NCBI RefSeq assembly: GCF_963082655.1
Contig: NC_081556.1
Span: 930,001-994,000 of the forward strand
Direction of reading: 5' to 3'
Source: Stomoxys calcitrans
Lineage: Eukaryota > Arthropoda > Insecta > Diptera > Muscidae
DNA length: 64,000 nt
Shown here in pieces: positions 23,864 to 36,843 of this stretch. The translations under genes and the position numbers were made by a program. The notes beneath the pieces were generated by a model. The model had not been told where the DNA came from and ran no database searches. It worked only from the letters and a program-made list of their open reading frames with translations. How positions within the stretch are numbered: the first letter of the stretch is position 1; each line of letters starts with the position of its first letter.

Positions 23864-24707
23864 TTTATACCCACCACCGAAGGATGGGGTTATATTCATT
23901 TTGTCTTTCCGTTTGCAAAACATCGAAATATACATTTCCGACCCTATAAACTATATATATTCTTGATCAGCGTAAAAATCTAAGACGATCTAGCCATGTC
24001 CGTCCATCTGTCTGTTGAAAACACGCCACAGTCTTTAAAAATTGAGATATTGAGCTGAAACTTTAAACAGATTCTTTTTTCTCCATAGCCTTTAATATCC
24101 TTCAGCATGGGGGTATGCCGTCTGTCAGCTCATCCGCCGGTTTGACTATCTGTCCGTCTATTTCTCTGTCTAAATACGTCTGCTTTCCCAGAAAGACCAC
24201 ACTAACAACAATGTCTTCTTGAGCCACTAGAGGACGCATTTCTTATCCGATTTTGCTGAATTTTGCACGTGATGTTTTGGTATCACTTGTAACAACTGTG
24301 CTAAATATGGTTCAAATCGGTATATAACTTGCTATAGCTGCCATATAAACCGATCTTGGGTCTTGACTTTTTGAGCCACTAGAGGGCGCAATTCTCATCC
24401 GATTTTGCTGAAATTTTGCACGTGGTGTTTTGGTATAACTTTCAACAACTGTGCTTAGTATGGTTCGAATCGGTCCAAAACCGATATAGCTGCCAGGTAA
24501 ACCGATCTCCAGATTAGACTTGTTGAGCGCCTAGCTGCCATATAAACCGATATCCCGATTAGACTTCTTGAGCCTCTAGAGGGCGCCCTTGTTATCTTGT
24601 TATGGCAGAAATTTTGCACATGTAGTTTTAGAACTTGGCAACTGCGATCCATGGTGGTGGCTACATAAGATTCGGCTAGATTGAATTTAGCACGCTTTTA
24701 CTTGTTT
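23864..24707 (+). repeat. Compound repeat, copy 4 (CCACCACC variant)
   Basis: Starts TTTATACCCACCACCGAAGG, contains GATCTAGCCATGTCCGTCCA and three GCCATATAAACCGATC units, and ends CGATCCATGGTGGTGGCTAC then AATTTAGCACGCTTTTACTT. The 3' palindrome is eroded (TTCGGCTAGATTGAA). Confidence 0.85.
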
Positions 24708-24859
24708 TTATATAAAAAGAAAGAAATGATTTTAGAGATGCCTTTTATCAAATCGCGTCGTTCGACTTGTTTTTATTTTTTTGTTTTCATTTGATATTCC
24801 TTTTTGGTTGACATCTTGCATGACTACTTTGTAAGTGCTGAGCAAATTCCTTACATAAA

Positions 24860-25417
24860 GGGTGATTTTTTTGGCTATTATCTTTATGGCAACACTGGTT
24901 TAAACAGCTCACGCACGTTTCGTGTTTTGTTTCGCTGTCAAACATCTTCAGGTTGGTCTATAATTGAACCATGAATCGTCTTAGAAACGAACAACGCTTG
25001 CAAATTACAATAAATGCTAAGAAAGTTAAAGAAAGTTCAAATTGTGTTCAGCGACGAAGCTCATTTTTGGTTCAATGGGTACGTAAATAAGCGGAATTGT
25101 CTATTTCGGAGTGAAGATCAGCCAGAAGCATTGCAAGAGCTACCAATGCATCGAGAAAAAGTAACAGTTTGGTGCGGTTTATGGGCTGGTGCCATCATTG
25201 AACCGTACTTCTTCAAAGATGATGGGAATCGTAAAGTAGCTGTGAATGGTGAGATGATATCCAACTTTTTTTGCCCAAAGTCCAAGAGCTTGGCTAGCAT
25301 GGCATGTGGCTCATCATGACGGCGCCACATTCCACACAGCACACGAAACAATGGACTTATTGAGAGGCGAGTTCGGTGAACATTTTATTTCACGTTCGGG
25401 ACCGGTCAATTGACCGC
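24860..25417 (+). mobile_element. DD41D Tc1/mariner-type transposon, internally deleted and 3'-truncated
   Basis: The left end is GGGTGATTTTTTTGGCTATT. The start region (ATGAATCGTCTTAGAAACGA) is joined after a large deletion to FSDEAHFWFNGYVNK (first catalytic Asp), VTVWCGLWAGAIIEPYFFKD, then in another frame DGATFHTAHET (second Asp) and GEHFISRSGPVN. The copy stops before the third Asp, where the compound repeat at 25420 begins. Confidence 0.8.
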
Positions 25418-25419
25418 CT

Positions 25420-26083
25420 AGAGTTCGGTCGGGCCGGGCCACCTTGGGTATATATATAAATCCCTTTTCGTCACAATCCGGTGAAAATTGCATAACTTAA
25501 GAACCCAAATTCAGCACGGACATTGAATGGTCTAATATATATAAGTCGCTATTCAATATTGTAAAACAAAATATTGGTCTTTTTGGCAGCTATATCCAAA
25601 TATAAACCGAAATTGGGTAATAAATAAAGCTTTTATGGGCTTCAGTCCCCTTATCGGCAGATCGGTCTATATGGCAGCTATATCTAAATATAGTCCGATC
25701 AGGTCGGATGTTGGGAGGCCTTTACCTACATTATTTTTTATTTGGATAAAAAAAAGCATTAATGGGCATTAGACCCTTTATCGGCAGATCGGTCTATATA
25801 GCAGCTATATCCAAATATGGTCCGATTTGGCCCGTTCAAGAACTTAACCAGCGTGTATCAAAAAGACGTATCTGTGCCAAATGTCAGCTCAATATCTCAA
25901 TTTTTGAAGGCTGTAGAGTGATTACAACGGACGGACGGACACACGGACATCGTTAAATCGTCTTAGAATTTTACGACGATCCGAAATATATATACTTTGT
26001 AGGGTCGGAAATTGATATTTCGATGTGTTGTGAACGGAATGACTAAATGAATATACTTTCTATCCAACGGTAGTGGGTAGAAA
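25420..26083 (-). repeat. Compound repeat, copy 5 (variant with CACAATCCGGTGAAAA)
   Basis: Begins GTTCGGTCGGGCCGGGCCAC (palindromic end), contains repeated GGCAGCTATATCCAAATATA / ATCGGTCTATATGGCAGCTA units and a GGACGGACGGACACACGGAC tract, and ends GGTAGTGGGTAGAAAA. Inverted relative to copy 4. Confidence 0.8.
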
Positions 26084-26647
26084 AAACTGTGTGTGTAATG
26101 AACTAAACTAGCCTTGATTAGTATCTATTTTCGTCACTGTCTGTACGCTCTTTGCAAAAAATTCATTTCATTCATAACTCACAGCCATTCAACAAAATAT
26201 CATCCATCAACCAACGATCTTGTGAAGGCCTACGTCGAGAGAGTGTGTGTAGTAAGGTGATAAGTCATTCTTGATTTGTTAATTCATTGATAAATTTCTT
26301 GCATTGACTGTTATAATTGAGAAAGAGCAACAGTTATCTGGTTCTAACAATGGTGCATTGTTGTTGTTTTCATTTCTGGCTCAGTTGTTTTTTTTTTTAT
26401 ATCTTTTTCTAATAGGTTTTGCTCAATTTACCCCTTGAGGGTCCTATGAAAAGTTTGCAAAGTATTTAATATTTTTCTAAAGAATGGTTTTTGATCATTG
26501 TAATGAATATGGTAACCGAATTATAATGTTTATGTATAACAATTGATTATTTGAAATTAATCTGTAGGGACTTTTGATGAAAGTTTCTTGCGAAGGTATT
26601 TAAATATAAATATAGTGTGACCGTAGTTAGGGGTCCTGAATAACGAC
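26084..26647. other. Non-coding DNA
   Basis: No supported feature. Confidence 0.5.
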
Positions 26648-26815
26648 CATGCCATGTAAAAACTTCTCCTCAAAAGAGGTGTCGCGCCGCGGTACACCGT
26701 TTGGACTCGGCTATAAAAAGGAGGCCCCTTATCATTGATTTTAAAATTTAATCGAACTGCCCTCATTGATATGTGAGAAGTTTGCCCCTGTTCTTTTTGC
26801 ATTGCATTTGCATTA
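26648..26815 (+). mobile_element. SINE, 5'-truncated
   Basis: GGTGTCGCGCCGCGGTACAC, ACTCGGCTATAAAAAGGAGG and CTCATTGATATGTGAGAAGT match the body and 3' half of the copy at 10505. The tRNA-like promoter half is missing and the tail is short. Confidence 0.8.
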
Positions 26816-28649
26816 CAATATAACATATCGCCCCCCACTATATATAAATGGAAGGGGATTGCAAAGGTATATGCGTCCCACATTTTGGAACATTAATATT
26901 AGTCCCATGGCATCCGAACCTACGAACCGGATTTCAAAAACAAGTTAAAAAAATTTCAATCAGTTTTTAGTGGGATGAATTAAAAAATTAATAGAAAATT
27001 TTGTTAAATTTCAATCATTTCAATCATTTCAAATATTCCAATAGTTTTTTGTAATTGAATATGCAATTTTTTTAATTGCTTTTTAAAAAACGGTTCTTGA
27101 TATTACCATTTTCGTGATTGAAGCAGTTTCAATTAAAAATTAATTGGATCAATTAATTTTTATTTTTTTCTGTGAGATGAAAATGTTGATTTTAGTGAAT
27201 AAATTGACTGTAAAAAATTATTGTCAAAAATTAAATTCAAAGTTATCAAGTACGTATTGGAAATTTCTTTTTATCCCATGGTGGTGGGTAAAAAAATTAG
27301 CATTATTAAAAAAATGTATGACATTTTTGGGTTACTGCTGTTTTACTTTTTCATATATCCATTCCAATAGAAATTTTCGATGTTGCCCACCCCTTTGGTT
27401 TAATTTAATAATTTACCATCATTGTTGATTTACTAGTACTATCTGAAGTTTCCATACAAGAAAACACCACTGTTGTTTGCTCTGTATTATCATTATACCA
27501 TAAATTTATCCACAGGCTATCAATAATTCACCAAAAAATATCACATCCTCTTAAGCTAACGCCATGCTCCTTGGCATTGGTGCCATGTCCAATGATGATG
27601 GTGATGACTTTCACAGCATCACTGCTCTCTGCAGTTTTGTTGGAGACACTTTGTTTAAGCTAAGCTGCAATCACACGTCGATTAAGATTAAAATGCCAAT
27701 GGCATGGAATGTTGGTGATGACCCACCAGCTTAAGCCATATCCAGACCTCCATTGCTACGGCAAGTCGGACGGTTGGTTGGGTGAGTGCACTTAAAATAA
27801 TGCTTCCAGATAAATGTCATACCAAAAAATAAACAATTTTTGCATAATTTTCCATGAAAAAATGCTAAACAAGGACACTTTGGCAAAATGTTTCAGTGCG
27901 AGTCTTGCAGTGCTCTGGCCTTTGCTAGCAAAGGATAACAAAGTGTTAGACAAATGACGTGATTTGTTTGTTTGTTTTTTTTGTTCTAAAAAATAAACAT
28001 GAATTTTTCATGACCAGATTTGAGAGTCGCTCTCTGATGCGCATCACTTTACCCAGGGAAGTGGGGAGCACAATACTATTCTGTCTTAATTCTAAGATAG
28101 TCATAGTCATAGCCCTGCCATGGTACTTTGTACTGCTTAAAACGAAAATGTTGTGAAGGTCCACTAGGTTCTTTGATCTTAACCGCTGTTACACTTGGTG
28201 GCTTAACTACATTCTGCTTAGTATTCCATACTGTTTGGAGGGCACCCTTTATCATTCCATTTACAGCATTATATTAAATTTTTGTTGCAATAACAAAAAT
28301 TAAATTCAATTGTATATTAAGTCAAACCAAAAGTTGGCCTTAGTTTTTGAAACGAATTGCTTGGCGGCAACATAACTAAAATATGTTAACCATCGTGATT
28401 AACTTTACAAATCACATGTGTCTCCAGCTGGATTGTATGATTAATTATGAACAAGCCGGACACTTTTCGTAAGTGGAACACTGAAAACTTTAAACTTTTC
28501 TTCACCACAATGCCCATGTGTTGTGCAGATGGGGGGTGGAGTGGTATATGTTTAAGTGTGTGTTGGGTATGAATGGTCACCGCTAAATGTGATGTATCAC
28601 ACATTTGTAAACTTTCATCACATTTCTCTGAGTTGGGTTGGACTGTTAA
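26816..28649. other. AT-rich non-coding DNA
   Basis: 26940-27170 is dense in TTTCAAT/ATTGAAA palindromes, including AAAATTAATTGGATCAATTA at 27137-27156. 27274-27292 (TATCCCATGGTGGTGGGTA) looks like a stray end of the compound repeat. No gene supported. Confidence 0.45.
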
Positions 28650-29357
28650 AAAGTTTTGAAATGCGAATGGCCCAAGAAAACATGAGATATCCCAAGGATA
28701 ACACAAAACAAGAAGCCTTGACCACTTGTAACCACATACTCATTAGTTGCGAAACATGTTTCTGAAATGGATTCACATTTCCCGACACTCTGCTGCCCAT
28801 GTCCCATATCAGAATTTGATTTATGTTTCAACTGGACTGTAAGCAATATCTTCCTACTTTGCCAACTGCACGTTTGGCCTAGGATTTGCTTACAAATCCT
28901 GGCCTCTGCATATGGGCCATGTATTCTTGGATGGGGGGGGATGTAGGTTTTAGTTTGTGGGAGTGAGTATGTGTTTGTGCAAGGTTCTTATCATCATTCT
29001 TATAAAGTTTTGAAATGCGAATGGCCCAAGAAAACATGAGATATCCCAAGGATAACACAAAACAAGAAGCCTTGACCACTTGTAACCACATACTCATTAG
29101 TTGCGAAACATGTTTCTGAAATGGATTCACATTTCCCGACACTCTGCTGCCCATGTCCCATATCAGAATTTGATTTATGTTTCAACTGGACTGTAAGCAA
29201 TATCTTCCTACTTTGCCAACTGCACGTTTGGCCTAGGATTTGCTTACAAATCCTGGCCTCTGCATATGGGCCATGTATTCTTGGATGGGGGGGGATGTAG
29301 GTTTTAGTTTGTGGGAGTGAGTATGTGTTTGTGCAAGGTTCTTATCATCATTCTTAT
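28650..29357. repeat. Recent tandem duplication, 2 x 354 bp
   Basis: 28650-29003 and 29004-29357 appear identical over essentially their whole length, including the run of eight G. Unit 2 continues into different sequence after CATCATTCTTAT. No coding feature inside is convincing, so this is a young duplication of non-coding DNA or an assembly artefact. Confidence 0.95.
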
Positions 29358-29566
29358 AAATTATTCAAGGGTAAACATAAATCTTGCCTTTGGTATAGAG
29401 TCGATAATATTGGTCAACACTTCGTTTATCATTGTTGTAACAATCCTTTCAGAGATATTTCTTGACAAATAGCATTGGCGTAGCAATGGTTATTTGTAGA
29501 AAAATTTAATTTATTTTTAGGAAAATAAAATTGGAAACATTTTTTAAAATGTTTTTAATTCTTTGC

Positions 29567-30256
29567 ACAGATACTTCTTATTGATGTAGGTTGTTGGAGA
29601 TTGCAAATGGGCCATATCGCTTCACATTTGGATATAGCTCCCATATAAACCGATTCCCCGATTTGACTCTTTGAGCCCCTACAAGCCGCAATTTTCATTT
29701 GATTTGGCTTAAATATGGAACGAAGACTTGAGTTACGACTTCAACATTCATGCCAAGTATGATTGAAGTGTTGATCTATATATATATATACATACTTGAC
29801 CGATTCGATATTTAAGTCGGTCCGTCCGTCGGTGGAAATCACTATAGTGGTCCTTCGACTTGTTTTCTTGAGCCTCTAAAAACTGCAATTATTCGATTGG
29901 GTACGTCCTGTTCTGTTATGGCATCCAACAATTGTGGAATGTATGGTCGGAACCGGCGTTTAACTAGATATAGCTCCCATATAAACCGATTACCCGATTT
30001 GACATCTTAAGCCCCAAGAAGCCGTAATTTTTATCCGTTTATAATGGAATTTTATTGATAGTGTTTTGTTATGATAAAGCTCCCAAATCATAAACCATAA
30101 TCGAATATAGCTCCCATATAAGCCCCTCTCCCGACTAGCCTTCTGGTACGTTAAGTAAAATTTTGTCCTTCATCTAAGATCAGTTTGTCTAAATTTTTAG
30201 CAGAATTCATGGGGGTGGGTTCCCAAAATTGGGCCCGGCCGAAGCCAGCACATGAG
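29567..30256 (+). repeat. Compound repeat, copy 6 (5' end missing)
   Basis: Contains ATATAGCTCCCATATAAACC units and a GGTCCGTCCGTCGGTGG tract. Ends TTCATGGGGGTGGGTTCCCA, then GGGCCCGGCCGAAGCCAGCA. Confidence 0.8.
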
Positions 30257-31700
30257 GTTAATTTTAAATGAAAGAAAAGATTTTTCTAAAATTTTCTATA
30301 AAGTCAAATCTCGATAAAGTTGTTTATGAATTTTGGAGAATTATTGTAGATCCTCTCAAATTTGGAGTATTACCCGTTTCCCTTGCCTCTCACATTTGAA
30401 ATTTCATGCTACGCTTATGGTCAAAATTAAATAATAAATACCTACAACAGTTTTAGCAACAACACATACTGCCACACATGTAGAAATGTGTGAAAAAGGT
30501 CAACGACGTCATCAGCATAGTCATAGTCATCACAATGTGGTTATGTCTCCAAATGGGTTGCCCTGCAAAAGGGCCGTCTGTTACTATGCTGTAACCTCAA
30601 ACTTTAGTTTGAAAAATTTATTTAATTTTTTCTGTCGAGTAATCAATATTTTAAAATCCACAGATCCTTACAAACACACCAACATACTACATGCCCACAC
30701 ACTCGGCCACACATCCAATTACTCACATATCCCTGCATTCGTTGCCTTATTTCTAATGGCTTTTCTTAGTTTTTCATTTGTGAGAAATTCCTTAGAGTTT
30801 TCCCATCATGATGACATTTCTCAACTTGTAAATAAACACGTTTTGCGTTCAAAGTTCAAATGCTGTCATCCTCCAGTGGTCTGTGTGTCCTTTTTCATCT
30901 CAAATTACCATTCGAATGGAGAAAAGCCCTACATATGGGTAAAACAAAATAACTTTCCCTTCACTTCTTTTCGACTTGACTGGAAACGAAATCAATACGA
31001 ATTTTAATTGAAAACAACAAAAAGTATTTTATCATCACACAATTGCCTAGAGATGACTATCTCTAAGTCTTTGGTTGGGGGATAAAGTAGCTTTAAAAGT
31101 TTATCAAATTTAGATGGTCATAGAAGAGTTTTTCCAATATCGATTCAGAGAAAACATTTCAAAATTTGATTTTGGTAGAAACATTTTTCAAAGTTAAATT
31201 TTCGAATCAAGTTTTGTCAAAATTTGAATATTAAACGAAATTTTAGTTTAAATATGACTTTTTTTAAATTTTGATTTCTATACAAAAATTGTTTTACAGT
31301 TTCATTTTCGTTAATTTTTTTTTTAAATTTGGTTTTCATAGAACATTTTTGGGAAGTTTTGATTTTCCTAGAATTTTTTTCCAAAGTTGGATTTTAATAA
31401 GTTTTTTTAATTCTAATTTTTATAGAGTATTTTTCAAAAATTTAAATTTTAATAGAATTTTTGTTTTATTTTAAATTATATGTTTATAAAGAAAAAAGAA
31501 AATTTTATCAAAATTTTAATTTTAAAGAAATTTGATTTTCCTTAACAAGTTTGTCAAAATTGAAGTGAAAACGTTTTCAACTACCGTCTTTCTGTCGTAG
31601 CCTACAACAGAAGTCTCAATTATTGTGTTCGTCATGACAGGTAACTATTTGGAAAACATGCTGAAAGATAATTGGAAAACATGCTGATAAAAGTTCCAAG
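30257..31700. other. Non-coding DNA with degraded AT-rich minisatellite
   Basis: 31100-31560 is made of diverged ~30-bp units of the type 'aaattttgattttcatagaa'. The 173-codon open frame at 30486-31007 has no recognisable domain, His/Phe-rich low complexity and no splice or start context, so I do not call it. Confidence 0.5.
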
Positions 31701-31707
31701 TAACGTC

Positions 31708-33091
31708 TTTTTATACCCACCACCATAGGATGGGAGTATACTAATCTAGTCATTCCGTTTTGTAACAACTCTAAATATTGACCTAAGTCCCCATCGATCC
31801 CCATTGATCGTCTCGACATTCTGAGTCGATGTAGCCATGTCCGTTCGATCGTCTGTCTAATTCACGATAAAGGTCGAAGGCGTAAAGCTAGCCGCTTGAT
31901 TTTGCACAGATAATTCTTATTAATGTAGGTAGTTGGGGACTCCAAATGGGCCATGTCGGTTCAGATTTGTATTTAGCCCCCATATAAACCGATCTACCGA
32001 TTTGACTTCTTAAGTCCCTAGAAGTCACAATTTGGCTTAAATTTTACACATAGTGTTCTGTCAAATCGGTCTATAACCTGATACAGCCCCCATATAAACC
32101 CATTTCCCGATTTGACTTCTTCAGCCCTTAGAAGCCTCAATTTTCACCCGGTTTGAAACAAAGACTTCTGTTATGACTTTCAACATCCATGCCAAGTATG
32201 ATCCGAATCGGTCTACAAGCAGATATGGCCCTCATATATACCGATCCCCGGATTTGACTTCTTGAGCCCCTAGAAGACTAAATTTTCATCAGATTTGGCT
32301 GAAATTTGGAACAAAGACTTGTGTTGTGACTTCCAACATCTATACCAAGTACAATCTTAGTCGGTCAAAAAACTGATATAGCCCCCGTGTCAACCGATAC
32401 CCTGATTTGACTTTTTGAGCACCTAAAAACCATAATTATCATTCGATTTGCCTGAAGTCTGGATTAAAGTCTTGTGTTATGACTTCCAATATCCGTGCAA
32501 ATTATCCTTCAAATCGGTCTATAACCTGATATATCCCCCTATGTAAACAGATCCCCGGATTTGACTTCTTGAGCCCCTAGAGACTAAGTTTTCATCAGAT
32601 TTGGCTGACATTTGGAACAAAGACTTGAGTTATGACTTCCAACAAGTATGATCCGAATCGGTCCATAAACAGATATAGCCTCCATATAAACCGATCCCCG
32701 GATTTGACTTCTTGAGTCTCTAGAAGCTGAATTGGCTGAAATTTGGAACAAAGACTTGTGTGGTGACTTTCAACATCCATACCAAGTACGATCCTAGTCG
32801 TTATATAAACTGATATAGCCCCCATATAAACGGATACCCGGATTTGACTTCTTCAGCTCTTAGAAGCCTAAATTTTCACCTGATTTGGCTGAAATTCGGC
32901 CAAAATAATCTTATGACTTACAACACACCAGTGCCAAGTTTTATCCGAATCGCTCAATTTGGGAAAGTAGGCCCCTCTGAGTACCGATATCCCGATATGA
33001 CTTCTTGAGACCAAATTAATTCAAATATAAACTCTGTCACATTTTTAGCAGAAACCATGGTGATGGGTACCCAAGATTTGGCCCGGTCGAA
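31708..33091 (+). repeat. Compound repeat, copy 7, long (CCACCACC start)
   Basis: Starts TTTTTATACCCACCACCATA and ends ACCATGGTGATGGGTACCCA followed by GGCCCGGTCGAATTTAGCAT. About seven internal units with ATATAGCCCCCATATAAACC, spaced roughly 140-155 bp, with GATTTGACTTCTTGAGCCCC in each. Confidence 0.9.
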
Positions 33092-33170
33092 TTTAGCATG
33101 CTTTTACATGTTTATTTCTATAGAACATGTGGTCCAGTTTTTTGTGAAAATATTTATACTACTACTACTA

Positions 33171-33445
33171 AATTTTCCATAAACATTGCATTAAGGGACG
33201 GGGGATACTTCTCTCATTTCAATGACTGCAGTCCGATAAAAGTTTTAAGCTCACTGAGGCCACTTTTTTTCTGCCTGGGATGAACGGCGCGCCACATAGC
33301 GACACCACTTGGCAGAGAAGTTTAAAATAGCTGGATGCCTAACAAATGTATACAGTATAACCACCGCTGTAAGTTATTTTGTGGTGTTTGACCCCAGGCG
33401 TTCGGCATTATAGGAGGACAAGCTGACCTCTGCGCTACGGTGGCC
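33171..33445 (-). mobile_element. SINE in duplication unit 1
   Basis: Minus-strand read: GGCCACCGTAGCGCAGAGGT at the 5' end, a damaged B box (TGGGGTCAAACACC), the family body (GGTGTCGCTATGTGGCGCGC) and a tail with ATGTTTATGGAAAATTT. Confidence 0.8.
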
Positions 33446-33576
33446 TCGAAAAAAATATTTCTCAAACTATATTTTTACTTTATACTTTAGCATGCTTTTT
33501 AGCATGCTTTTACATGTTTATTTCTATAGAACATGTGGTCCAGTTTTTTGTGAAAATATTTATACTACTACTACTA

Positions 33577-33851
33577 AATTTTCCATAAACATTGCATTAA
33601 GGGACGGGGGATACTTCTCTCATTTCAATGACTGCAGTCCGATAAAAGTTTTAAGCTCACTGAGGCCACTTTTTTTCTGCCTGGGATGAACGGCGCGCCA
33701 CATAGCGACACCACTTGGCAGAGAAGTTTAAAATAGCTGGATGCCTAACAAATGTATACAGTATAACCACCGCTGTAAGTTATTTTGTGGTGTTTGACCC
33801 CAGGCGTTCGGCATTATAGGAGGACAAGCTGACCTCTGCGCTACGGTGGCC
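33577..33851 (-). mobile_element. SINE in duplication unit 2
   Basis: Same sequence as the SINE 406 bp to the left, so it was copied by the segmental duplication rather than by a new insertion. Confidence 0.8.
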
Positions 33852-33884
33852 TCGAAAAAAATATTTCTCAAACTATATTTTTAC

Positions 33885-35040
33885 TTTATACCCTCCACTA
33901 TAGGATGGGGATATACTAAGATCGTCATTCCATTTGTAACACATTGAAATATTGGTCTAAGACCCCATTAAGTACACATATTCTTGATCGTCATGACATT
34001 TTAAGTCGATCTAGCCATGCCCATCCGTCTGTCGTCTGTCAGTCTGTGGAAATCACCCAAACTTTCGAAGAAGTAAAGCTAGGCGCTTGTGATTTTGCAC
34101 AAAAACTTCCTATTAGTGTAGGTCGGTTGGGATTTAAATGGGCGATATCCGTCCATGTTTTGATATAGCTTCGATATAGACAGATCTCTCGATTATATCT
34201 CTTGCGCCTCAAGCGAGCGCAATTGTTAGCCCATTTGGCTGAAAATGTATTATGACGTTCTCAATGACACTCAATAGATGTGCCAACTATGGTCCGAATC
34301 GGTGCAAATCCTGTTATAGCTCCCATATAATATGATCTCCCGATTATATTTCTTGAGCCTTTGAAGGGCATAATTCTTATTTGGTTTGGCTGAAATTTTG
34401 TATTATGACGTCTTCTATGGCATTCAACAGATATGCCAACTATGGTTCGAATCGGCGCAAAACCTGATATAGCTCCCATATTATACTTTCCGATTATACT
34501 TTCTGAGCCTCTAAAGGGTGCAATTTTTTTCGATATTGCACAACGATTTCATTTGTGGCCTCCAACATACTTGCCAAGTATGGCCTGAATCGGTCTAACA
34601 CCTGACGTAGCTCCCATATAAACCTGGCTCCCGAAAGCATTTCTTGAGCCCCTAGAGGGAGCAGTTCTTGTATGATTTGGCTGAAATTTTGCAAAGCGAC
34701 TTATACTAGGACCGTCACCAAACGTGCCGAATATTATGTAAATCTGTCCATAACCTCACATAACGCCCTTATAAACCTATCTCCCGATTCTACACTTGAG
34801 CCTGCAAAGGGCGTAATTCTTATCCGTTTTGGCTGAAATTTTGCACAATAGCATCTATTATGGTCTCCAACATCCAAGCATGCCCAGAATCGGTACCGGA
34901 TATAGCTCCAATGACAGATCAATTCTTATCCATTATCTTTTGTTTGCCTATAAATAGATACCGGGCAAAGAACTTGACAAATGCAATCCACGGTGGAAGG
35001 TACATAAGATTCGGCCCAGTCGAACTTAGCACGCTTTTAC
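33885..35040 (+). repeat. Compound repeat, copy 8, both ends present
   Basis: Starts TTTATACCCTCCACTATAGG and ends CACGGTGGAAGGTACATAAG, TTCGGCCCAGTCGAACTTAG, CACGCTTTTAC. Internal units begin ATAGCTCCCATATAA at roughly 137-154 bp spacing. Confidence 0.9.
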
Positions 35041-36699
35041 ATTCTGTCTTCAAATTTTTTTCTTTATAGACAATTTGGAAGAAAATTTCTTTGAACTTGT
35101 CATTTTTAGTATCCACCTTTGGGCCTAGTTTTTGATATTGCTAACTTAGCAAACATTATTGTGCCATGAATCGGTTTTACGTTACCTCTTAATCATTGAC
35201 AAACTGCTACAAATTCCTTTGAATTATAAGAAAAGTATTTCATTTCATAAATGTTTGTATCCATAAGTCCTTAGGAATTCTTAAGAAACTAAAAAGGACT
35301 TTGGTTTAGCTTATGTCTGGGCAAAAATCTCGGAAATTGTGCATTTCTCAGCAGTTTATTTATGATGTGACCACATCGGAAATAACATAACCCCCACCGT
35401 CCATGTTCTTTACAAATTTTCCAACATATCCGGCACCATATGCATTCTCTCGCTTCAAAATGAATCCTTGTCCCAAATAAGCATAACGATGAAAAAGTAA
35501 ACTGTAAAAGTGCCATTTTGGCATAATCTTAACTATAAAATCTTATGAAGAATTTGAGGCATTTGGTCGTCCGTCCTTCTCTTCATATGTTAGTTCTGCA
35601 ATAACAATGTGTGGGACAATGGTCTTATCATTCATTTGACAGACAGTTATGAGTTGATGAAGAAATAGACCACAGACAGCAGAATTCTTAAGACAATCTA
35701 AACAATACTCACTTTCAAAGTTGTGTTGTTGTGTTTTATGCCACCAATTCCAAAAAAGGGATTTGTTTGTTAAGAAGTTAAAATACACTTGCATACTTTC
35801 AGGGGAATATGTGAGTTCGGGCTTACATGACCCCCACTCATATGCAGATGAGTGGGTGTGTGTGAGTTTGCCAAAAATACCTTTTGGTCATATGAGAAAG
35901 ATTGACACGGACCTAAAAACATCTTCTGGCGACATTTGAAAATCTTTCAAATTTTTTTGTCCGTCTGTGCTGTCTGGGTAGATGTCTAAGGATGTGTGCC
36001 AAGTGTGTCGAAAGTTAACAAGTTTTGGCCCACAATGACTAATTGCTTAATTAGCATATGTCACAGGCAATAGATAAGTGTACCCACCCACACTCATATG
36101 CGATACTTGATATACTTCTATGGACTTGAACAAGGAACTATTTATTCCCTTTGTGCCTTTAGAACTTTCAAGGACATGCAGACCCTTTTCTAGTTGGGTG
36201 CCATGCGGTTTGGCACATGTGAGTGTCAAGATTTCTACCCATTTACCCTTGCCAGCAACGGCATACGTATTTTGAACAAACAAATTTTAATAAGTTTTCA
36301 TTAATTTGTTTAAGAAACTTTGGTTGGCTTTGTAAGTAATTTTTTTGGATAACATATGCCCCAGGGCAAAATATTTACCTGCAAGCACGTGTGCTTTTTT
36401 CTTATCATTAAATTTTCATAATGACATTTCGGTAATAGGATATGTTTTTTTTACTTCTATGTTACATGGATTTCCCTTATTTTGTATGCAATGGGCAGCT
36501 AGCCCAACGAGTTTATTTTAAACCAGTGGTTGCGTACTGCATCACATCATTAACAAAGGACATTAAACAATAGATGCGATTTTTAGGGTATTTTTTAAAG
36601 TCATCATCAACTTTACTTTAGCTAAGTTTATGTTTAAAATGATATGTGTCAATATAGGTGAGTTCACCCAGAGGCTAGTCTGGTTCATCGTGATACCTT
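35041..36699. other. Unique non-coding DNA
   Basis: No supported exon, RNA gene or element. Confidence 0.5.
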
Positions 36700-36843
36700 G
36701 CAAATTTTCCTATGAACATTCCATTAAGGAATTGGGGGAAACTTCCCCATATCAATGAATGCTGACCGATACACATTTAAGCTCAATGATAAGGGACTTC
36801 CTTTTTTATTGCCGAGTCCCAACGGCTTGCCGCAAAGCGACAC
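36700..36843 (-). mobile_element. SINE 3' half
   Basis: GCAAATTTTCCTATGAACAT, CCATTAAGGAATTGGGGG and AAGCTCAATGATAAGGGA identify the family. The promoter half is absent; it abuts the CACGACTCACG-rich block. Confidence 0.75.

Larger units (their letters stand above)
33092..33891. repeat. Tandem duplication of ~394 bp carrying a SINE
   Basis: 33092-33485 and 33498-33891 appear identical, at an offset of 406 bp, joined by TTTAGCATGCTT. Each unit holds the 3' end of the compound repeat at 31708, then an inserted SINE, and ends CTATATTTTTACTTTATAC, where unit 2 runs into a new compound repeat. Confidence 0.95.

Noticed and set aside
30486..31007. 173-codon open frame on the plus strand
   Set aside because: No recognisable domain, His/Phe-rich low complexity, AT-rich context, no promoter or splice support. 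Length alone is not enough in this composition.
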